A DNA stretch of 11,303 bases from Listeria marthii FSL S4-120 (GTDB lineage: Bacteria > Bacillota > Bacilli > Lactobacillales > Listeriaceae): contig CM001047.1 in the NCBI GenBank assembly GCA_000183865.1, forward strand, positions 1,493,124 through 1,504,426, read 5' to 3'. Under the pieces are notes generated by a model. That model made no database searches, was not told the DNA's origin, and saw only the letters and a list, made by a program, of their open reading frames with translations. The translations under genes and the position numbers were made by a program. Shown here piece by piece: positions 8,505-11,303 of this stretch. Position 1 is the stretch's first letter; every line of letters starts with the position of its first letter.

Positions 8505-8927
8505 ATGAAAATCACAACAAAAGGTCGTTATGGCCTAACAATAACATTAGAATTAGCGAAAAGAATTGGTGATGGTCCTATCTCTCTTCGCAGTATCGCT
8601 CAAGATAAAAATTTATCCGAACATTATTTAGAGCAATTAATCGGACCACTTCGTAATGCAGGAATTGTAAAAAGTATCCGCGGGGCGCACGGTGGCTATG
8701 TTTTAAATGGTGATCCTGAAAAAATTACGGCCGGCGATATTATTCGTACGCTAGAAGGCCCTATCGTACTTGTCGAGAGTATGGAAGATGAGGAAGCGGC
8801 ACAGCGCGAACTATGGACTCGAATGCGTAATGCTGTTCGTGACGTGTTAGATCAAACAACACTGGCTGATTTGCTCAAGCATTCAACAGACTCCGAATTA
8901 TCAGATGGTTACATGTTTTATATTTAA
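8505..8927 (+). CDS. cymR: CymR, Rrf2-family master regulator of cysteine metabolism
   Basis: A 140-residue Rrf2-type winged-helix repressor very similar to Bacillus CymR, which represses cysteine and cystine uptake and biosynthesis genes and acts together with the enzyme CysK as co-sensor of cysteine status. The start KITTKGRYGL, the helix-turn-helix at about 28-57 (SIAQDKNLSEHYLEQLIGPL within it), the wing RGAHGGYVL at 59-67, the dimerisation helix RELWTRMRNAVRDVL and the terminal YMFYI are all characteristic. The protein has no cysteine at all, so it cannot carry the Fe-S cluster of IscR and NsrR relatives. The C-terminal Ile recalls the CysE tail that docks into CysK (an inference). It is monocistronic here, with its own promoter and terminator, divergent from rarA, and unlinked in transcription from the desulfurase operon. 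Confidence 0.94.
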   Translation: MKITTKGRYGLTITLELAKRIGDGPISLRSIAQDKNLSEHYLEQLIGPLRNAGIVKSIRGAHGGYVLNGDPEKITAGDIIRTLEGPIVLVESMEDEEAAQRELWTRMRNAVRDVLDQTTLADLLKHSTDSELSDGYMFYI

Positions 8928-8930
8928 TGG

Positions 8931-8958
8931 AAAAAGCCTATTTGCGAATAGGCTTTTT
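8931..8958 (+). terminator. Intrinsic terminator after cymR
   Basis: Perfect 12-base arms AAAAAGCCTATT (8931-8942) and AATAGGCTTTTT (8947-8958) enclose a 4-base loop TGCG, with the T-run inside the 3' arm. It begins 4 bases after the cymR stop codon. The A-run on the other side would allow it to work on the minus strand as well. Confidence 0.93.
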
Positions 8959-9030
8959 ATCTGCCATTTAAACGGAATTTCCACCTTTTATTTATCAGAT
9001 TATTCTGAAATAAATCCAAAAAACAACCAA

Positions 9031-9045
9031 TTGAAAACGCTATAT
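9031..9045 (+). promoter_or_regulatory. Possible CcpA (cre-like) site upstream of amtB
   Basis: TTGAAAACGCTATAT fits the degenerate catabolite-responsive element pattern WTGNAANCGNWNNCW except for one position (A in place of the last C). It touches the upstream GlnR box and lies about 84 bases before the predicted start site. The right half is degenerate, so this is tentative. Confidence 0.3.
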
Positions 9046-9061
9046 GTTAGATAATCTAACC
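9045..9061 (+). promoter_or_regulatory. Upstream GlnR/TnrA box of amtB
   Basis: TGTTAGATAATCTAACC matches TGTNA-N7-TNACA with one mismatch at the last base. Its centre is at about -69 relative to the predicted amtB start site. GlnR is the expected Listeria ligand, because as far as I know Listeria lacks TnrA. Confidence 0.75.
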
Positions 9062-9087
9062 AAATTTATTGAATTGATAAAATATTC

Positions 9088-9115
9088 TTGCCTTTATTTG
9101 AATTTAGTGTATTAT
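9088..9115 (+). promoter_or_regulatory. Sigma-A promoter of amtB-glnK
   Basis: TTGCCT at 9088-9093, a 16-base spacer and TATTAT at 9110-9115. Transcription is expected near 9122, leaving a leader of about 50 bases. The promoter lies between two GlnR-type boxes. Confidence 0.72.
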
Positions 9116-9138
9116 GAACGCATAAATAAAATAATTCA

Positions 9139-9155
9139 TGTTAGTTTATCTAACA
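9139..9155 (+). promoter_or_regulatory. Downstream GlnR/TnrA box of amtB
   Basis: TGTTAGTTTATCTAACA is a perfect TGTNA-N7-TNACA match and nearly a full palindrome. It is centred at about +25 of the predicted transcript and ends 4 bases before the AGGAG of amtB. Bound protein here would block RNA polymerase leaving the promoter, consistent with GlnR repression when nitrogen is plentiful. Confidence 0.85.
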
Positions 9156-9171
9156 AAAAGGAGAGTTGAGC

Positions 9172-10377
9172 ATGGAATCAGTATTTATGTTCTTTTGTAC
9201 TTTATTGGTTTGGTTAATGACACCAGGGATTGCATTATTTTATGGCGGTATGGTTCGACGCAAAAATGTGTTAAGTACCGCAATGTATAGTTTTAGCTCG
9301 ATGGCAATTATTTCTATTCTTTGGGTGATTGTTGGATATTCGTTAGCTTTTGCACCAGGAAACGGCTTTATTGGTAGTTTCGACTGGACGTTCCTTCATA
9401 ATGTCGGATTTGCTGCAAACGATACTTACTCAGATGCTATTCCACACGTTCTATTTATGATGTTCCAAATGACTTTTGCGATTTTAACCGTAGCTATCAT
9501 TTCAGGAGCATTTGCAGAACGCATGAATTTCTCCGCTTACTTGATTTTCATTATTTTATGGTCATTGCTTGTTTACTCCCCTGTCGCTCACTGGGTTTGG
9601 GGCGATGGTGGTTGGTTGCGTAACCTTGGAGCGCTTGATTTTGCCGGCGGGAATGTAGTTCATATTAGTTCTGGTGTAACTGGGTTGGTACTAGCCATTA
9701 TGATTGGCCGCAGAAAAGAAGCGGACTCTGCATCGCCACATAACCTACCTCTCGCGCTGATTGGCGGTATTCTCGTTTGGTTCGGTTGGTATGGATTTAA
9801 TGTTGGTAGCGCCTTAACGATTGATAATGTGGCAATGACAGCATTTGTTAATACGAACACGGCAGCTGCAGCAGGTATTATCGGTTGGGGACTTGTCGAA
9901 TGGTTAACAAACAAAAAACCAACGATGCTTGGAACTATTTCCGGAGCAATCGCAGGTTTAGTTTCTATTACTCCCGCTGCCGGATTTGTTACCGTACCTA
10001 GTTCTTTAATTATCGGTTTCCTCGGCGGAGCACTTTGTTTCTGGGCTGTGTTCTGGTTGAAAGGAAAAGTGAAATACGATGATGCGCTTGATGCGTTTGG
10101 CCTTCACGGGATTGGTGGTATTTGGGGCGGCATCGCAACTGGCCTTTTTGCTACAACAAAAGTAAATGAAGCTGGAGCAGATGGCCTATTTTACGGTAAC
10201 GCATCACTAGTAGTAAAACAATTAATCGCAATCGGCTCAACAGTGGCTTATGTCGCTATCGTAACCGCTCTAATCGTCGTAATTATCAAACTCTTCTTAC
10301 CAATTCGTGTAAATGAAGAACAAGAATTTAAAGGACTTGATTTGACGCTTCACGGCGAAAAAGCATATCAAGAATAA
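9172..10377 (+). CDS. amtB: Ammonium transporter AmtB (NrgA-like)
   Basis: An Amt/Rh-family membrane channel-transporter that takes up ammonium at low external concentration; it works as a trimer and is gated by PII protein. From the ATG at 9172 it has 401 residues and about 11 hydrophobic segments. Pore landmarks are present: SPVAHWVWGDGGWL at 136-149, D156 in ALDFAGG, and the twin histidines H164 (NVVHISSG) and H312 (FGLHGIGG). The N-terminal PGIALFYGGMVRRKN at 18-32 is a family signature. A TTG at 9166 is in frame but only 2 bases after AGGAG; the ATG at 9172 lies 8 bases after it, so ATG is chosen. It is followed by glnK after 13 bases, the standard amtB-glnK operon. Two GlnR boxes flank the promoter, implying induction under nitrogen limitation. 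Confidence 0.97.
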   Translation: MESVFMFFCTLLVWLMTPGIALFYGGMVRRKNVLSTAMYSFSSMAIISILWVIVGYSLAFAPGNGFIGSFDWTFLHNVGFAANDTYSDAIPHVLFMMFQMTFAILTVAIISGAFAERMNFSAYLIFIILWSLLVYSPVAHWVWGDGGWLRNLGALDFAGGNVVHISSGVTGLVLAIMIGRRKEADSASPHNLPLALIGGILVWFGWYGFNVGSALTIDNVAMTAFVNTNTAAAAGIIGWGLVEWLTNKKPTMLGTISGAIAGLVSITPAAGFVTVPSSLIIGFLGGALCFWAVFWLKGKVKYDDALDAFGLHGIGGIWGGIATGLFATTKVNEAGADGLFYGNASLVVKQLIAIGSTVAYVAIVTALIVVIIKLFLPIRVNEEQEFKGLDLTLHGEKAYQE

Positions 10378-10390
10378 GGGAGGCAACAAT

Positions 10391-10756
10391 ATGTCTGGAT
10401 TAACAAAAATCGAAATCATTACTCGGCCAAATCGTTTTAATTTATTTCAAAAAGAACTCGCAAAAATCGGTGTAAGCGGCCTAACTGTTACAAAAGCGCT
10501 TGGAACCGGTCTTGAAAAAGGCTTTATCGAACTGTATCGCGGCACGAAAAAAGAAACTAATATTCACGAACGAATGAAAATCGAAATCGTTGTATCCACT
10601 GTGCCAGTTGAAGATGTGCTTCGTGTCGTGAAAGAAACCCTTCGAACTGGTGAACCGGGCGATGGGAAAGTATTTATTTACCCCCTCGCAGAAGTCGTTA
10701 AAATCAGTACCGGCGAGACCGGAATCGATGCATTACAAGATAAACCATTAAAATGA
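10391..10756 (+). CDS. glnK: Nitrogen regulatory PII protein GlnK (NrgB-like)
   Basis: A 121-residue PII signal-transduction protein, trimeric, binding ATP/ADP and 2-oxoglutarate, which docks its T-loops into AmtB to close it when nitrogen is sufficient. In Bacillus the equivalent, NrgB, also contacts TnrA. The T-loop lies around residues 38-56 with the tyrosine at 49 in ELYRG, the position uridylylated in enterobacteria, although Bacillus-type PII proteins are not known to be uridylylated. The nucleotide-binding B-loop TGEPGDGKVFIYPL at 86-99 and the C-terminal ISTGETGIDAL at 105-115 are both clear. The ATG at 10391 follows GGGAGG at the normal distance, 13 bases after the amtB stop, so it is co-transcribed. 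No convincing hairpin terminator follows it. Confidence 0.95.
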   Translation: MSGLTKIEIITRPNRFNLFQKELAKIGVSGLTVTKALGTGLEKGFIELYRGTKKETNIHERMKIEIVVSTVPVEDVLRVVKETLRTGEPGDGKVFIYPLAEVVKISTGETGIDALQDKPLK

Positions 10757-10792
10757 ATAGTTAAAATGGTGAATTAATTAAAAATGGGGCCT

Positions 10793-10883
10793 CTATTCTA
10801 AAAAATCAATGAGAAATGGCGTTTACCCCTTCCGCTTCTTAGCTTTTACACTTATAATAAAAAAGGAAGAACGTTTAGAATAG
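10793..10883. repeat. Widely spaced 10-bp inverted repeat around a promoter
   Basis: CTATTCTAAA at 10793-10802 and TTTAGAATAG at 10874-10883 are exact inverted copies 71 bases apart. They flank the -10 of the next gene, with the second copy in its leader just before the ribosome binding site. AT-rich repeats of this length can occur by chance, so any role is speculative. Confidence 0.4.
10853..10858 (+). promoter_or_regulatory. Putative -10 of the small membrane protein gene
   Basis: A consensus TATAAT at 10853-10858 lies 47 bases before the ATG at 10906. The corresponding -35 (TTCCGC at 10830-10835, 17-base spacer) is poor, and there is no TGN extension, so the promoter is weak or needs an activator. 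Confidence 0.5.
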
Positions 10884-10905
10884 ATAAGGAGGCGCGAAAT
10901 TCCCT

Positions 10906-11286
10906 ATGCGTAAAATCCCCATTTTCACCCTTCTAGCAGCTATCCTGCTTTTCGGTGGCTATTATCTTTATCAGCACGCTTCGTCAAAAGTAGATGTTAC
11001 CTTCAATTTCGTGGTAGATCAAAAAGCAAAAGATAATACCGTCACCGGCACAATCGATGGCGCTGGAAACAAATCCATTACACTACCGCTTTCTGAGGAG
11101 AGCTGGGATGCAGTAAAAAAAGGGAATCGCTACAATGTGGAAGCCACTTTTTATAATAAAAATAAAATCAGCTCCAATGAAGCGAAAGAATTGGACGGTC
11201 CGTTTTGGTCCAACGATTCCAATCAAGGGTTATTAGTTAATAAAGTACATGTAGAAAATATTCAAGAACTAAGTGATGATTTTTAA
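10906..11286 (+). CDS. Small N-terminally anchored protein of unknown function
   Basis: A 126-residue protein I do not recognise by function. It begins MRK followed by a hydrophobic helix at about 5-22, a signal-anchor or signal peptide without a lipobox cysteine. The remaining hundred residues are hydrophilic and predicted outside the membrane, with strand-like alternation (VDVTFNFVVDQ at 29-39, TVTGTIDGAGNKSITLPL at 45-62) and an acidic end ELSDDF, suggesting a small beta-rich extracytoplasmic domain. There are no cysteines and no catalytic motif. The only in-frame start is the ATG at 10906; GGAGG at 10888-10892 is 13 bases away, longer than usual, so initiation may be inefficient. It follows glnK on the same strand after 149 bases with a putative promoter. 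I recall a conserved Listeria hypothetical gene in this place. Confidence 0.82.
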   Translation: MRKIPIFTLLAAILLFGGYYLYQHASSKVDVTFNFVVDQKAKDNTVTGTIDGAGNKSITLPLSEESWDAVKKGNRYNVEATFYNKNKISSNEAKELDGPFWSNDSNQGLLVNKVHVENIQELSDDF

Positions 11287-11303
11287 AACAAAAAGAAGCT
11301 GGG

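Noticed and set aside
9166..9171. TTG at 9166 as the amtB start
   Set aside because: It is only 2 bases from AGGAG, too close for initiation, while the ATG at 9172 is 8 bases away and gives the usual Amt N-terminus.
10811..10835. Possible sigma-B promoter (GTTTACC) before the small membrane protein gene
   Set aside because: No GGGTAT-type -10 follows at the right distance; only a sigma-A-like TATAAT is present.
11287..11303. Start of a terminator or leader element at the right edge
   Set aside because: AAAAAGAAGCTGGG could be the left arm of a hairpin, but the window ends before any complementary arm can be seen.

Overview
The window looks like a chromosomal segment of a low-GC Gram-positive bacterium, almost certainly Listeria. 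The evidence is AT-rich DNA, strong AAGGAG-type ribosome binding sites, and a gene order that I recall from Listeria genomes: recD2, TPR protein, alpha/beta hydrolase, mnmA, cysteine desulfurase, 6S RNA, rarA, cymR, amtB, glnK. No database was consulted. I see no insertion sequence, phage gene, CRISPR array, tRNA or rRNA. This is conserved core genome rather than an accessory island, and I find no clearly undescribed multi-gene system in it.

Layout. (1) Positions 2-409 (+) hold the C-terminal ATPase part of a sensor histidine kinase whose start lies outside the window. It converges on recD2, and the two share a hairpin terminator at 410-450. (2) Positions 450-4292 (-) form a three-gene unit in transcription order: membrane-anchored alpha/beta hydrolase, TPR protein, RecD2 helicase. 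A putative promoter and a perfect 10-bp inverted repeat precede it. (3) Positions 4411-6693 (-) are the sulfur-relay pair: an IscS/NifS-type cysteine desulfurase followed 18 bp later by the tRNA 2-thiouridylase MnmA, which starts at TTG and ends at a terminator. (4) Positions 6803-7008 (-) encode 6S RNA with its own promoter and closing-stem/T-run end; it was recognised from sequence and structure. (5) Positions 7073-8356 (-) are rarA, transcribed divergently from cymR at 8505-8927 (+), the Rrf2-type master regulator of cysteine metabolism. (6) Positions 9172-10756 (+) are the ammonium transporter amtB and its PII partner glnK, with two GlnR/TnrA-type boxes flanking the promoter. (7) Positions 10906-11286 (+) encode a small membrane-anchored protein of unknown function.

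How the genes connect. The desulfurase takes sulfur from cysteine and probably passes it to MnmA for s2U34 in tRNA, while CymR controls cysteine supply, so sulfur is a shared theme. RarA and RecD2 both act in replication-fork and DNA-damage processing. AmtB and GlnK form a nitrogen-uptake module that the GlnR boxes would switch on under nitrogen limitation. 6S RNA is a global regulator of sigma-A RNA polymerase. The most rewarding points are the 6S RNA with its predicted pRNA template, the two-box GlnR promoter, the Listeria-type order in which cymR is separated from the desulfurase, and the hydrolase with an operator-like palindrome.
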